Shown here: positions 8,009-16,936 of the stretch, one piece after another | How positions within the stretch are numbered: position 1 is the first letter of the stretch | Layout: each line of letters begins with the position of its first letter | Assembly: GCF_003850345.1 (NCBI RefSeq) | Contig: NZ_CP027707.1 | Span: forward strand, 5,084,001-5,148,000 | Direction of reading: 5' to 3' | From: Pseudomonas chlororaphis subsp. piscium | Lineage (GTDB): Bacteria > Pseudomonadota > Gammaproteobacteria > Pseudomonadales > Pseudomonadaceae | DNA: 64,000 nt | Position numbers and translations under genes: made by a program | Notes under the pieces: model-generated | Seen by the model: only the letters and a program-made list of their open reading frames with translations | Databases searched by the model: none | What the model was told of the DNA's origin: nothing

Positions 8009-8491
8009 ATGAACAAGCCTACGGTCCACCAACTGATTCTCGACAAGCTCCGTGGCGACCTGGATATCGCCCAGCGTGCGGCGCAGACCGCCTATGAGGC
8101 GGCGACCCACGAAGAGAATATTGCCGAAAACAAGTACGACACCCTGGGGCTCGAGGCGTCCTATCTCGCCGCCGGCCAGGCCAGGCGTGTCGAGGAAATC
8201 CGGCAGGCCCTGGCGCTCTGCCAGAACCTGGCCCTGCGCCCGTACGACGAACAGGTCGGCATCCAGGTCGGTGCACTGTTGGGGCTCGAGGACGAAAACG
8301 GCCACGAACAATGGCTGTTCCTGGCACCGGATGGGGCGGGACTGAAGGTCGAGGTGGTGGGGCAACCGGTGACCGTCATCACCCCCCGTTCACCGCTGGG
8401 CAAAGGCCTGCTGGGCAAGTTCGAGGGGGATGAGCTGGAGATCGTCGTCGCGGGCGCTCGGCAACAGTTCGCTGTCACCGAGGTCAAGTAA
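8009..8491 (+). CDS. GreA/GreB-family transcription factor
   Basis: 160 residues. The C-terminal FKBP-like Gre domain is recognisable (VTVITPRSPLGKGLLGKFEG, DELEIVV). The N-terminal half is helical with an acidic cluster HEENIAENKYDTLGLEAS that aligns in style with the acidic tip of the GreA coiled coil (DLKENAEY). Gre factors insert this tip into the RNA polymerase secondary channel and stimulate cleavage of backtracked RNA. It is distinct from the full-length greB at 20.8-21.2 kb. Whether it cleaves RNA, or instead regulates like Rnk or DksA, cannot be told from sequence. Two bases separate it from the preceding membrane-protein gene. Confidence 0.8.
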   Translation: MNKPTVHQLILDKLRGDLDIAQRAAQTAYEAATHEENIAENKYDTLGLEASYLAAGQARRVEEIRQALALCQNLALRPYDEQVGIQVGALLGLEDENGHEQWLFLAPDGAGLKVEVVGQPVTVITPRSPLGKGLLGKFEGDELEIVVAGARQQFAVTEVK

Positions 8492-8504
8492 GCCCGATCA
8501 AGAC

Positions 8505-9591
<1,087 letters not shown>

Positions 9592-10092
9592 TCAGATATC
9601 TCCGAACCGCCGACGCTGCACCAAGGGCACCAGGTAAACCGGAACCTTGGCCAGTTGCAGTACCCTGGCGGCTGTCCTGCCCAATGGCGTTTCACCGCCC
9701 GCCCCATGGCTGTGACTTCCTACGATCAACAAATCCACAGAGAGTTTCGACGCCTGTTCGAGAATGACTTGCGAGGGGTCCCCCTGAAAGACCCGGACCG
9801 ACTGAATCAGTGCGAGATCCTGCATGCCCTCCCCCAACTCTTCGCGAAAGCTGTCGAGCACCCGTTGTTCGATATTCGCCATCACCGTGCTCAGGCCCTG
9901 ACTGTGAAACTCATTCAGGGCCTGTTCGTCGAGATAACTCTGCAACACCGATTCGGCAAACAGCCCCATGGGCTCCACCGCATGAACCACGTGCAAGTCG
10001 GCATTGAATGTTCGAGCCAGCTCCAGGGCATGTTGCATCACGTAGGGTGCATACAGACCGAGGTCAGTGGCATACAGCATCGAACGAATCAT
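9592..10092 (-). CDS. Universal stress protein (UspA family)
   Basis: 166 residues forming a single Usp domain: strand 1 MIRSMLYATDLGLYA, the central LHVVHAVEP, and the C-terminal nucleotide-binding region VDLLIVGSHSHGAGG followed by GRTAARVL and VPVYLVP. The G-S-H-S-H-G loop resembles the ATP-binding type. Such proteins accumulate in stationary phase, anaerobiosis or oxidative stress. It lies behind cysB on the same strand with its own 5' region. Confidence 0.93.
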   Translation of the reverse strand: MIRSMLYATDLGLYAPYVMQHALELARTFNADLHVVHAVEPMGLFAESVLQSYLDEQALNEFHSQGLSTVMANIEQRVLDSFREELGEGMQDLALIQSVRVFQGDPSQVILEQASKLSVDLLIVGSHSHGAGGETPLGRTAARVLQLAKVPVYLVPLVQRRRFGDI

Positions 10093-10185
10093 ATGACCTC
10101 CTCGACTGCCAATATGGCGGAGATTGATTCAGCTTAGCAGTGCCAAGGCGACTACGACGTCCCGCGCAAGCCCGTGAACATTGAG

Positions 10186-11091
10186 CTAAACCTTGGTTTC
10201 GTTGCTGATGCCATGGGGTACATGGCCGGTGGCGACCACTTCGCGAGCCAGTTCGCAATGGCCCGCCTGATCGTCGAAGAACACGTCGGCGGCGAAGGCT
10301 TCGAGAAAGGCAGCCTTCTCCAGGCCGCCCAGGAACAACGATTCGTCCAGGCGGATATCCCATTCGCGCAGAGTACGGATCACCCGCTCATGGGCCGGGG
10401 CCGAACGTGCCGTCACCAGGGCGGTGCGGATCGGACAACCATCGTCGGGGAATTCGCGCTGCAGCAGATTGAGCGCGGCAAGGAAGCCTTTGAACGGTCC
10501 TCCACGCAACGGCTCCCGGGCGGATTCGCGCTCCTTGGCCTGGAAGGCTTCCAGGCCACCGAGCTGATAGACCCGCTCCGACTCATCGGAAAACAGCACG
10601 GCGTCGCCGTCGAAGGCGATCCGCAGTTCGGCGCTGGCGGCGCGCCGGGCGCCACCGGAAAGAATGGTCGCTGCGGCAAACCCGGCGTCCAGCGCACTGC
10701 GCACATCTTCGGCGTGGGTGGAAAGAAACAGGTCGCAGCCAAAGGCCGCGAGGTAGGGATAAGGGCTGCGCCCACCAACAAACGCGGCCCGGGAAATATC
10801 CAGGCCGTAATGCTGAATCGAGTTGAAGACCCGCAGGCCCGTGTCGGCACTGTTACGCGACACCAGCACCACCTCGACCCGAGCACGGCCGAGGCTGGCA
10901 TTGAGGCTCAAGAGCTTTTTCACCAGAGGGAAAGCATCGCCCGGCTCGAGGGATTCCTCCTCGTGATCGATCTGATACTTACGGTAGGCCTCGACCCCCT
11001 CGGCCAGATAGACCTTGTGGCTTTCGCTGAGATCGAACAGGGCCCGCGACGAAATCGCCACCACCAGTTTACCGCCCAAGCCCTTTGCCAT
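10186..11091 (-). CDS. Cytosolic 5'-nucleotidase (5_nucleotidase superfamily)
   Basis: 301 residues matching the bacterial 5'-nucleotidase family related to eukaryotic cN-I: KLVVAISSRALFDLSESHKV at the start, RVEVVLVSRNSADTGLRVFN in the first third, LRIAFDGDAVLFSDESE carrying the HAD-like DGDAVLFSD, and a late DVFFDDQAGH acidic motif. The predicted reaction is dephosphorylation of nucleoside 5'-monophosphates in the cytoplasm. It is followed on the same strand by the Usp gene and preceded by panE, 22 bp away, so a panE-to-nucleotidase transcript is likely. Confidence 0.88.
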   Translation of the reverse strand: MAKGLGGKLVVAISSRALFDLSESHKVYLAEGVEAYRKYQIDHEEESLEPGDAFPLVKKLLSLNASLGRARVEVVLVSRNSADTGLRVFNSIQHYGLDISRAAFVGGRSPYPYLAAFGCDLFLSTHAEDVRSALDAGFAAATILSGGARRAASAELRIAFDGDAVLFSDESERVYQLGGLEAFQAKERESAREPLRGGPFKGFLAALNLLQREFPDDGCPIRTALVTARSAPAHERVIRTLREWDIRLDESLFLGGLEKAAFLEAFAADVFFDDQAGHCELAREVVATGHVPHGISNETKV

Positions 11092-11113
11092 ATCGCTTCC
11101 CCCGATGCTGCAA

Positions 11114-12070
11114 TCAACCGTTATGCCGATCGATGAAACTCAACGCCTGATACAAGGCTTCCATTTTCGGCAGCTCGCGCCCCGCCGCTCTGGCCGCGGC
11201 CAATGGCGCGGCGTAGATGGCCGATAACTCCAGCGCACGCTTGTGCTGGTAGTCGTGGTACATGCTCGGCCAATAGTCCGGCATGCTTTCGGTCACCTTG
11301 AACAAGTGCTCAGCATAGCCGTCCGGCATGCTGTGACCACAGGCCAGGGCGCCTTGCACCACTTCTCGCATCAACGCCTGAATCAGCTCGCGACTGTCGG
11401 CATCGGCCATCAGCGGCGTGGTGCTGGCGTTGAGCAATACCGACAAACCGTTATACGGCACGTTCCACACCAGTTTCTGCCAGCGTGCCTGCTGCAGGTT
11501 GGCCATGGCCTGGGAACCGATACCGGCCTTGCGAAACAGCGCTGCGCCCTCTTCCACTATTGCCTGGCACTGCGATTCGTCCTGCGCTGCCGGGCCGCTG
11601 TGATAACCCAGGTTCACCGCACCCAGCGCCTGATGCTCGATCACCCCGGGCCCGACACGGTGCACGCAGATAAAACACAGGCCGCCCAACAGATGCAGCG
11701 AATCGGGAAGCAGGTCGCGCAAGCCATCTTCTACATCCAGGCCATTCTGCAACAACAGCACCTTGGCGCCGGGAGCCGCTGCGCGAAGGATCGCCGGAGC
11801 CAGCTCGGCGTTGCTGGTGGTCTTGGCCCCCACCAGCAGCCAATCGCAGGGCGGCATGTCTTCGGCACTGGCATAGGCCTGGACCGGGTTCAGGGTCAGC
11901 TCACCATGCACCGCGCTACGCAGTTGCAAACCATGCTCGGTGACCGCGGCAAATTCGCTACGCAGCAGGAAATGCACATCCAGGCCGGCTCGCGCCAGCA
12001 GCATCCCGTAAAAACCACCGATCGCTCCGGTACCAATAATGCCGACTCGCGGCGTGTGGACTGCTTCCAT
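11114..12070 (-). CDS. panE: Putative 2-dehydropantoate 2-reductase
   Basis: 318 residues. The N-terminal Rossmann motif is RVGIIGTGAIGGFYGMLLAR (GxGxxG), followed by LLVGAKTTSNAELAPAI and a C-terminal helical ApbA/PanE domain with ARWQKLVWNVPYNGLSVL, whose lysine fits the catalytic lysine of PanE. The family reduces ketopantoate to pantoate with NADPH for coenzyme A synthesis. Its ATG overlaps the stop of the thioredoxin-like gene by one base (TGATG), so translation is probably coupled. Pseudomonads usually carry several ApbA/PanE paralogues, so true ketopantoate activity is likely but not certain. Confidence 0.82.
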   Translation of the reverse strand: MEAVHTPRVGIIGTGAIGGFYGMLLARAGLDVHFLLRSEFAAVTEHGLQLRSAVHGELTLNPVQAYASAEDMPPCDWLLVGAKTTSNAELAPAILRAAAPGAKVLLLQNGLDVEDGLRDLLPDSLHLLGGLCFICVHRVGPGVIEHQALGAVNLGYHSGPAAQDESQCQAIVEEGAALFRKAGIGSQAMANLQQARWQKLVWNVPYNGLSVLLNASTTPLMADADSRELIQALMREVVQGALACGHSMPDGYAEHLFKVTESMPDYWPSMYHDYQHKRALELSAIYAAPLAAARAAGRELPKMEALYQALSFIDRHNG

Positions 12071-12468
12071 CAAGGCAACTCCTCTGGAATTCGGTTCAGC
12101 GCCTGCGCCAGGCGCTCGCTGAGCTCGCCAGGTGTCAGGCGCGACTGTAAGGCCCCATAAAACTGACCGTCGCGCACCACGAACAGTGCCGGCAAGTGAA
12201 ACACCTGATAACGCTCGACCGCGCCGCCATTGTTCCCCGCATCGATCCAGCACAACCGCTCGATCGGCAGATCAAAGTCGGGCAACTGCTGCCGGGCCCA
12301 ACGACAGCTGGCACAGCCGACGCTGGTGAATATCACCAGCGAAATACCGCTCATCGCCAACAGCTGCTGATCGATATCGAAATCAGTCAGCTCCAATTCG
12401 ACCACTATACTGGGGGAAACAATGTCACATAGCTGACACTCGGAGTCCGCGTTCATGGGACGTTTCAT
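12070..12468 (-). CDS. Thioredoxin-fold protein with CASC motif
   Basis: 132 residues. A thioredoxin-like core contains ISLVIFTSVGCASCRWARQQ, so the active site is Cys-Ala-Ser-Cys rather than CGPC. A cis-proline-like VFHLPALFVVRDGQFYGALQ follows. There is no signal peptide, so it is cytoplasmic. The N-terminal extension carries two further cysteines (ECQLC). Two ATGs are possible: 12468, preceded by AGGA, and 12456, preceded by GAGGA at longer spacing. Either way the start overlaps the divergent PilZ gene. It is translationally coupled to panE downstream. The substrate is unknown. Confidence 0.8.
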   Translation of the reverse strand: MKRPMNADSECQLCDIVSPSIVVELELTDFDIDQQLLAMSGISLVIFTSVGCASCRWARQQLPDFDLPIERLCWIDAGNNGGAVERYQVFHLPALFVVRDGQFYGALQSRLTPGELSERLAQALNRIPEELP

Positions 12469-12898
12469 TCCTCATCCTGACGATGTTCCGGTTGAGCTGA
12501 CCTTACGCACGCACGCATGCATTTCGCGTCAACGGTTGCACACTATCAGCCTCGGCGGTATGGCTTGCAATTATCACCGTGCCTGGCGCTGCGGCACCGC
12601 CTTGGAAGTACGGATCCCCACTCTCGGTGAAAATGCCCGCTACAACGGCTATGTGGCCTGGTGCCTGCGACGCAAGCGCGGCTATCTGGTGGGGATCGCC
12701 TTCATCGACGAACAGACCCTGTTCCGTGCCCGAATGAGCGAGCAAGTGTGCCAGATCGCCCACTACTGCCACCTGCATGAGCCCCAGGCCGAGCAGCGAC
12801 AGATCGAAGCCCTGGCCCAGCAATGGGTCGAACAGCACGCCGCCGAGTTCTCTCACGACCGGGTTCACCAGGCTTTTATGCAGCCAGCGCTGGATTAA
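12455..12898 (+). CDS. PilZ-domain-like protein with degenerate c-di-GMP motifs
   Basis: 147 residues. The beta-barrel pattern (MGRFIPHPDDVPVELTLR, LEVRIPTLGENARYNGYVAW, GYLVGIAFID) is that of PilZ proteins in pseudomonads. The canonical c-di-GMP motifs are weakened: the second reads T-I-S-L-G-G where D/N-x-S-x-x-G is expected, and no clear R-x-x-x-R precedes it. A helical C-terminal extension follows residue 95. It may bind protein partners rather than the nucleotide. Its ATG and an in-frame ATG of the opposite thioredoxin-like gene share the tetranucleotide CATG. Confidence 0.75.
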   Translation: MGRFIPHPDDVPVELTLRTHACISRQRLHTISLGGMACNYHRAWRCGTALEVRIPTLGENARYNGYVAWCLRRKRGYLVGIAFIDEQTLFRARMSEQVCQIAHYCHLHEPQAEQRQIEALAQQWVEQHAAEFSHDRVHQAFMQPALD

Positions 12899-13029
12899 AC
12901 CCGCCTCTGCCCATTGTCGAGCCCCGGTGTAACGCGCTAAGGTTCGGCTCCCCGACGCGCTTAAATCCGCTGTGCTCCGCCGCGCGGGGATCGCTGGCGG
13001 CCGGCACCCGTGACCTGACGAGTAACACG

Positions 13030-14106
13030 ATGGCTGATTTACCGATCAACGACCTTAACGTCGCCTCCAACGAAACCCTGATCACTCCCGACCAGCTCAA
13101 GCGTGACATCCCGCTGAGCGACGTCGCCCTGCGCACCGTGACCAAGGGTCGCGAAGTGATCCGCAACATCCTCGATGGCACCGACCACCGCCTGTTCGTC
13201 GTCATCGGCCCTTGCTCGATCCACGACATCAAGGCTGCCCACGAGTATGCCGAGCGCCTGAAAGTCCTGGCCGCCGAAGTCTCCGACACCCTTTACCTGG
13301 TGATGCGCGTGTACTTCGAGAAACCGCGGACCACCGTTGGCTGGAAAGGCCTGATCAACGACCCGTACCTGGACGACTCGTTCAAGATCCAGGACGGTCT
13401 GCACATCGGTCGCCAGTTGCTGCTGGACCTGGCCGAAATGGGCCTGCCAACCGCCACTGAAGCGCTGGACCCAATCTCCCCGCAATACCTGCAGGACCTG
13501 ATCAGCTGGTCAGCGATCGGTGCACGTACCACCGAATCCCAGACCCACCGCGAGATGGCTTCCGGCCTGTCCTCGGCGGTAGGTTTCAAGAACGGCACCG
13601 ACGGCGGCCTGACTGTTGCCATCAACGCCCTGCAATCGGTTTCCAGCCCTCACCGCTTCCTCGGCATCAACCAGGAAGGTGGCGTATCCATCGTCACCAC
13701 CAAGGGCAATGCCTACGGTCACGTGGTTCTGCGTGGCGGCAATGGCAAGCCGAACTATGATTCGGTCAGCGTCGCCCTCTGCGAGCAGGCGCTGAACAAA
13801 GCGAAGATCAAGCCGAACATCATGGTCGACTGCAGCCACGCCAACTCCAACAAGGACCCGGCCTTGCAGCCTCTGGTGATGGAGAACGTGGCCAACCAGA
13901 TTCTCGAAGGCAACCAGTCGATCATCGGTCTGATGGTCGAAAGCCACCTGAACTGGGGCTGCCAGTCGATTCCCAAAGACTTGGCCGAACTGCAATACGG
14001 CGTGTCGATCACCGATGCCTGCATCGACTGGGAAAGCACCGAGAAAACCTTGCGCAGCATGCACGCCAAGCTCAAGGACGTCCTGCCAAAACGGGTTCGC
14101 ACCTGA
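13030..14106 (+). CDS. Type I DAHP synthase (3-deoxy-7-phosphoheptulonate synthase)
   Basis: 358 residues of the AroF/AroG/AroH family, which condenses phosphoenolpyruvate and erythrose 4-phosphate as the first shikimate step. Conserved motifs are present: IGPCSIHD (metal and substrate cysteine), VMRVYFEKPRTTVGWKG, GARTTESQTHRE, DCSHANSNKD and LNWGCQSIP. The start at ATG 13030 matches family length; an upstream extension in frame is not conserved. Which aromatic amino acid inhibits it cannot be decided here, so I give no allele letter. A bidirectional terminator follows. Confidence 0.96.
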   Translation: MADLPINDLNVASNETLITPDQLKRDIPLSDVALRTVTKGREVIRNILDGTDHRLFVVIGPCSIHDIKAAHEYAERLKVLAAEVSDTLYLVMRVYFEKPRTTVGWKGLINDPYLDDSFKIQDGLHIGRQLLLDLAEMGLPTATEALDPISPQYLQDLISWSAIGARTTESQTHREMASGLSSAVGFKNGTDGGLTVAINALQSVSSPHRFLGINQEGGVSIVTTKGNAYGHVVLRGGNGKPNYDSVSVALCEQALNKAKIKPNIMVDCSHANSNKDPALQPLVMENVANQILEGNQSIIGLMVESHLNWGCQSIPKDLAELQYGVSITDACIDWESTEKTLRSMHAKLKDVLPKRVRT

Positions 14107-14123
14107 TCCCGTATCGCGGACAC

Positions 14124-14154
14124 AAAAACGCCGGGCCAAGCCCGGCGTTTTTTT
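14124..14154. terminator. Bidirectional intrinsic terminator
   Basis: The stem CGCCGGGC / GCCCGGCG with a short loop is preceded by five A and followed by eight T. It separates the convergent DAHP synthase and GNAT genes. Confidence 0.93.
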
Positions 14155-14165
14155 GGTGTACCCGC

Positions 14166-14447
14166 TCAGAGTTTCGCGGCGTGGCGCTGATGGCGCTCCA
14201 TGTAGCGCTCCACGTATGAGCACGACGGAATCACCGTGTAGCCCATGCGGTCAGCATACTCCAACGCCTGCTCGGTCAGTGCCGCGGCAATACCACGGCC
14301 GCGCAGCGCGTTAGGCACGAACGTCCGATAAATATCCAGGGTCTGCTTACCCAGGTCCATATAGGTCAGGTAGGCACGATGACCGTCCACATTGGTCTCG
14401 AATTGATGACCAGCCTGGTCATGGTGGATGGACAACGCCTCGCTCAT
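14166..14447 (-). CDS. Small GNAT N-acetyltransferase (YidJ/Gcn5-like)
   Basis: 93 residues, the compact form of the GNAT fold: QFETNVDGHRAYLTYMD, IYRTFVPNALRGRGIAAALT (motif A with R-G-R-G-I-A for acetyl-CoA pyrophosphate), EYADRMGYTVIPSCSYVERY. This is the YjdJ/Gtg-like DUF4442-sized subgroup that modifies unknown small substrates. The ATG at 14447 follows GAGGAG at good spacing. It is monocistronic and convergent with the DAHP synthase gene. Confidence 0.88.
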   Translation of the reverse strand: MSEALSIHHDQAGHQFETNVDGHRAYLTYMDLGKQTLDIYRTFVPNALRGRGIAAALTEQALEYADRMGYTVIPSCSYVERYMERHQRHAAKL

Positions 14448-14972
14448 CACTACTCCTCGCGGGTCTTGAATTCTGACCCCTACCTTACCGATGTTTTTCC
14501 GGCGAAGGAACAACTACGCCACCCCGTGCCTGTCTGGACACCGAGGAGAGCTTGCCGCTCTCGCATGACCGAGCACGTTTCAAATAGTAGGCACCATTGG
14601 CACCAATGCTCAAGGGACGCTTGTGTTCAAGCTACCGGCATCAGGCCAGTTTAGTGCCGATGCCTTCCCCGGACCTGTTCCCGGATACATGCAAAGCGCT
14701 CGATCAAACCGCCTGATGATCAACAACCTGAACATCGCCGGATGTTGAGATTTAAGACGAGCCCACCCATTTAAAGTCACCTCAACATGGACAAAGATGC
14801 GTGAGGCGCCCCACAGATTCTGAACAAAAGTGTAGACGAGTCGATATAGATAGACTTTAGCCTACACTCCGCGGGCGCCGTGCAAAGGGACTCTGCGGCA
14901 GATACGGTTAACAAGCGCAGCCTCCCAACAGGGTGACAAGGTTGCGTATTTTTTATACAGATCAATAAAAAG
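14448..14972. other. Long non-coding stretch upstream of oprI
   Basis: About 525 bp with no supported gene on either strand. A small dyad ATTGG-CA-CCAAT lies near 14595-14606. AT content rises towards oprI. It may hold an untranslated regulatory RNA or distal control sites for oprI, but I see no hairpin-plus-T-run that would define one. Confidence 0.4.
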
Positions 14973-15001
14973 TTGCTCGAAAAAGATTCAACGCCTAGAA
15001 T
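14973..15001 (+). promoter_or_regulatory. Probable sigma-70 promoter of oprI
   Basis: TTGCTC and TAGAAT are separated by exactly 17 bp and lie within AT-rich DNA. A transcript starting near 15008 would have a leader of about 115 nt before the oprI ATG, which has AAGGGGAA as ribosome site. This fits the very high expression of this lipoprotein. Confidence 0.6.
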
Positions 15002-15122
15002 TTTTTTTGCTTCTTGCGCTACGTCAGTTTACTTACTACAAGTAATGGGTAGTATGTACGCCGGCCATTTCATCACTCGGATGAGATAGCTACTTAATAG
15101 AAAGTCCTTGAAGGGGAACACG

Positions 15123-15374
15123 ATGAACAACGTTCTGAAATTCTCTGCTCTGGCTCTGGCCGCAGTTCTGGCTACCGGTTGCAGCAGCGTATCCAAAGAA
15201 ACCGAAGCTCGTCTGACTGCAACTGAAGACGCAGCAGCTCGTGCCCAGGCTCGTGCAGACGAAGCCTACCGTAAAGCTGATGAAGCTCTGGCTGCTGCTC
15301 AAAAAGCACAACAGACTGCTGACGAAGCTAACGAGCGCGCTCTGCGTATGCTGGAAAAAGCTAGCCGCAAGTAA
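15123..15374 (+). CDS. oprI: OprI, major outer-membrane (Braun-type) lipoprotein
   Basis: 83 residues: signal peptide [19 protein letters not shown] followed by the lipidated Cys20 in a canonical L-A-T-G-C lipobox. The rest is an alanine-rich heptad coiled coil ([20 protein letters not shown]) ending in the C-terminal lysine of ASRK. This is the Lpp equivalent that trimerises in the periplasm; the terminal lysine can be joined to peptidoglycan. Codon use is the biased set of highly expressed genes. The gene is monocistronic with its own promoter and terminator, and faces an L,D-transpeptidase gene. Confidence 0.98.
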   Translation: MNNVLKFSALALAAVLATGCSSVSKETEARLTATEDAAARAQARADEAYRKADEALAAAQKAQQTADEANERALRMLEKASRK

Positions 15375-15396
15375 TAATCCCTCGGGATTGTTATCG

Positions 15397-15427
15397 AGCC
15401 GACCCATTTATTGGGTCGGCTTTTTTA
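15397..15427 (+). terminator. oprI terminator
   Basis: The stem AGCCGACCCA / TGGGTCGGCT with a TTTAT loop is followed by a run of six T, 22 bp after the oprI stop. Confidence 0.95.
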
Positions 15428-15450
15428 TTGCCCGGGTTTTCTTGCGGCAA

Positions 15451-15487
15451 TAAAAAACCCGTCGACGCCCGGAAGCGTCAACGGGTT
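15451..15487 (-). terminator. Terminator of the L,D-transpeptidase gene
   Basis: On the minus strand AACCCGTTGACGC pairs with GCGTCGACGGGTT around a short loop and is followed by TTTTTTA. It mirrors the oprI terminator, so each convergent gene has its own. Confidence 0.85.
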
Positions 15488-15500
15488 GCTGTTCCCGCCG

Positions 15501-16487
15501 TTACTGCTGCATATCGATAGGCACCGCCGACACCACCGGTGCATTGGTCGGTATGGCAATCTCTACTGGTAAACCGTCTTCGGCCGCCACCACGTCGCGA
15601 ACTACATCCCAATTCATCCGCAGGTTATTGGCCAGGTCTTCACGCTTGAGCAAGGCATTGATCACCGCGGTGTGTTTGTCCACGACCGACGGATTGCCCT
15701 TGTCGTCCAGCGGCGTGTGGGCCTCCAGATAGACTTTGCCAGCGCTGATACCGAACTTGTACGGATCGTTGAGGATGCGCACCGAGGTCCCCACCGGCAC
15801 CATGCTCGCCATTTCCAGGACGTTGTTGTTGAACATCCGGAAGCAGCCGTGGCTGGTGCGCATGCCGATACCGAACTTCTTGTTCGAACCATGGATCAGG
15901 TAGCCCGGCGTGCCCAGGGTGAACTTGAATGGGCCCAACGGGTTGTCCGGCCCCGCCGGGACCACGTTTGGCAGCGGGTCACCGTCGGCAGCATGCTCGG
16001 CCTTGATCGAGGCTGGCGGAGTCCAGGTCGGATTCGGGGTCTTGGCGACTATGCTGGTATGGGCGATCGGCGACCCCCAACCTTCCCGGCCGATACCCAG
16101 GGGGAAGGTGTACACCACGTTCCGCCCTTTCGGGTAGTAGTACAGGCGATATTCGGCGAGGTTGATCACGATGCCTTCACGAGGTCCCGGCGGCAGGATG
16201 AAGCGCGTCGGCAACACCACTTCGGTGCCCGCGCCCGGCAACCAGGGATCGACTCCCGGGTTGGCCGCGACCATCTCGTAATAGCCCAGGTCGTAGGTCG
16301 TGCCCAGGTCGGCAAAGGTGTCTTCGTACTTGGCCTTGATCACCTGTACCTGACCGACGATATCTTCGCCCGGTGGAGGTAGAGGCAGTTCCAATGCGGC
16401 AACGGGGCCGGCCACACAGAAGGCGGCAAGCGTCAGGCAACGGGTGACGACAGGAAAGCGCGGCAACATCCGGAAAATCCTTCGCAT
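15501..16487 (-). CDS. L,D-transpeptidase (ErfK/YbiS/YcfS/YnhG family)
   Basis: 328 residues. A signal peptide (MLPRFPVVTRCLTLAAFC, then GPVAALEL) is followed by a LysM-like segment (FADLGTTYDLGYYEMVAANP) and the YkuD catalytic domain with HGSNKKFGIGMRTSHGCFRM. It carries the conserved His and the catalytic Cys of the S-H-G-C-F-R motif. Enzymes of this architecture in E. coli (ErfK, YbiS, YcfS) attach Braun lipoprotein to the peptidoglycan meso-diaminopimelate. The neighbouring convergent gene encodes that lipoprotein, so this is the best candidate for its anchoring enzyme. Confidence 0.93.
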   Translation of the reverse strand: MRRIFRMLPRFPVVTRCLTLAAFCVAGPVAALELPLPPPGEDIVGQVQVIKAKYEDTFADLGTTYDLGYYEMVAANPGVDPWLPGAGTEVVLPTRFILPPGPREGIVINLAEYRLYYYPKGRNVVYTFPLGIGREGWGSPIAHTSIVAKTPNPTWTPPASIKAEHAADGDPLPNVVPAGPDNPLGPFKFTLGTPGYLIHGSNKKFGIGMRTSHGCFRMFNNNVLEMASMVPVGTSVRILNDPYKFGISAGKVYLEAHTPLDDKGNPSVVDKHTAVINALLKREDLANNLRMNWDVVRDVVAAEDGLPVEIAIPTNAPVVSAVPIDMQQ

Positions 16488-16586
16488 GATCAACGAGTAA
16501 AAAAAGTGATTGTACACCCGCCCCCGTGGCTGCGGGAGCGACAGCTGCATCAGCGCAAGAAGGGAGCCGGGCGAGAACTTGCTGCC

Positions 16587-16880
16587 TTACAGCTCGAAAC
16601 GCAACTCTGGCCAGATCGGTGGCGTGCCGCGCTTTTGCGATTCGAGGATCGCCCGACACAATGGACACAGGCGCTGGTCCTGGAAAATCGTCCGGTCGAC
16701 ACTCGACCAGCGCGGTTGCGCGGGCAGCAAGGTGCCGCACAACGTGCGATCGGCAGAGCCGCCCAACTCCAGCTGACGCGTCACCAGATGCACCCGAACT
16801 TCCTGGCAGGCGAACAGGTCGAGCTGTTCGTCAGGCTCGATCAGTTGGTAGGCAAACAGGGACCAGGCGGGACGCGGCAT
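16587..16880 (-). CDS. Conserved hypothetical protein with CxxC
   Basis: 97 residues, not recognised. The ATG at 16880 follows GGAG. The sequence begins MPRPAWSLFAYQLIEPDEQL and contains CQEV, a single Cys in DRTLCGTLL and a CPLC pair near the C-terminus, so a small metal site is possible. It is soluble with no signal peptide. It lies in line with tesA, 57 bp downstream of this gene's start region on the same strand, and with the L,D-transpeptidase, so a shared transcript is plausible. Confidence 0.65.
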   Translation of the reverse strand: MPRPAWSLFAYQLIEPDEQLDLFACQEVRVHLVTRQLELGGSADRTLCGTLLPAQPRWSSVDRTIFQDQRLCPLCRAILESQKRGTPPIWPELRFEL

Positions 16881-16936
16881 CGGGGGCTCCAAATCGGGGG
16901 CGCCACATTAGCCGAAACACTGCCGGTAGAAAAGCG

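Noticed and set aside
10174..12160. Plus-strand frames of 320 and 305 codons
   Set aside because: They mirror the 5'-nucleotidase and panE genes on the opposite strand and encode no recognisable fold.
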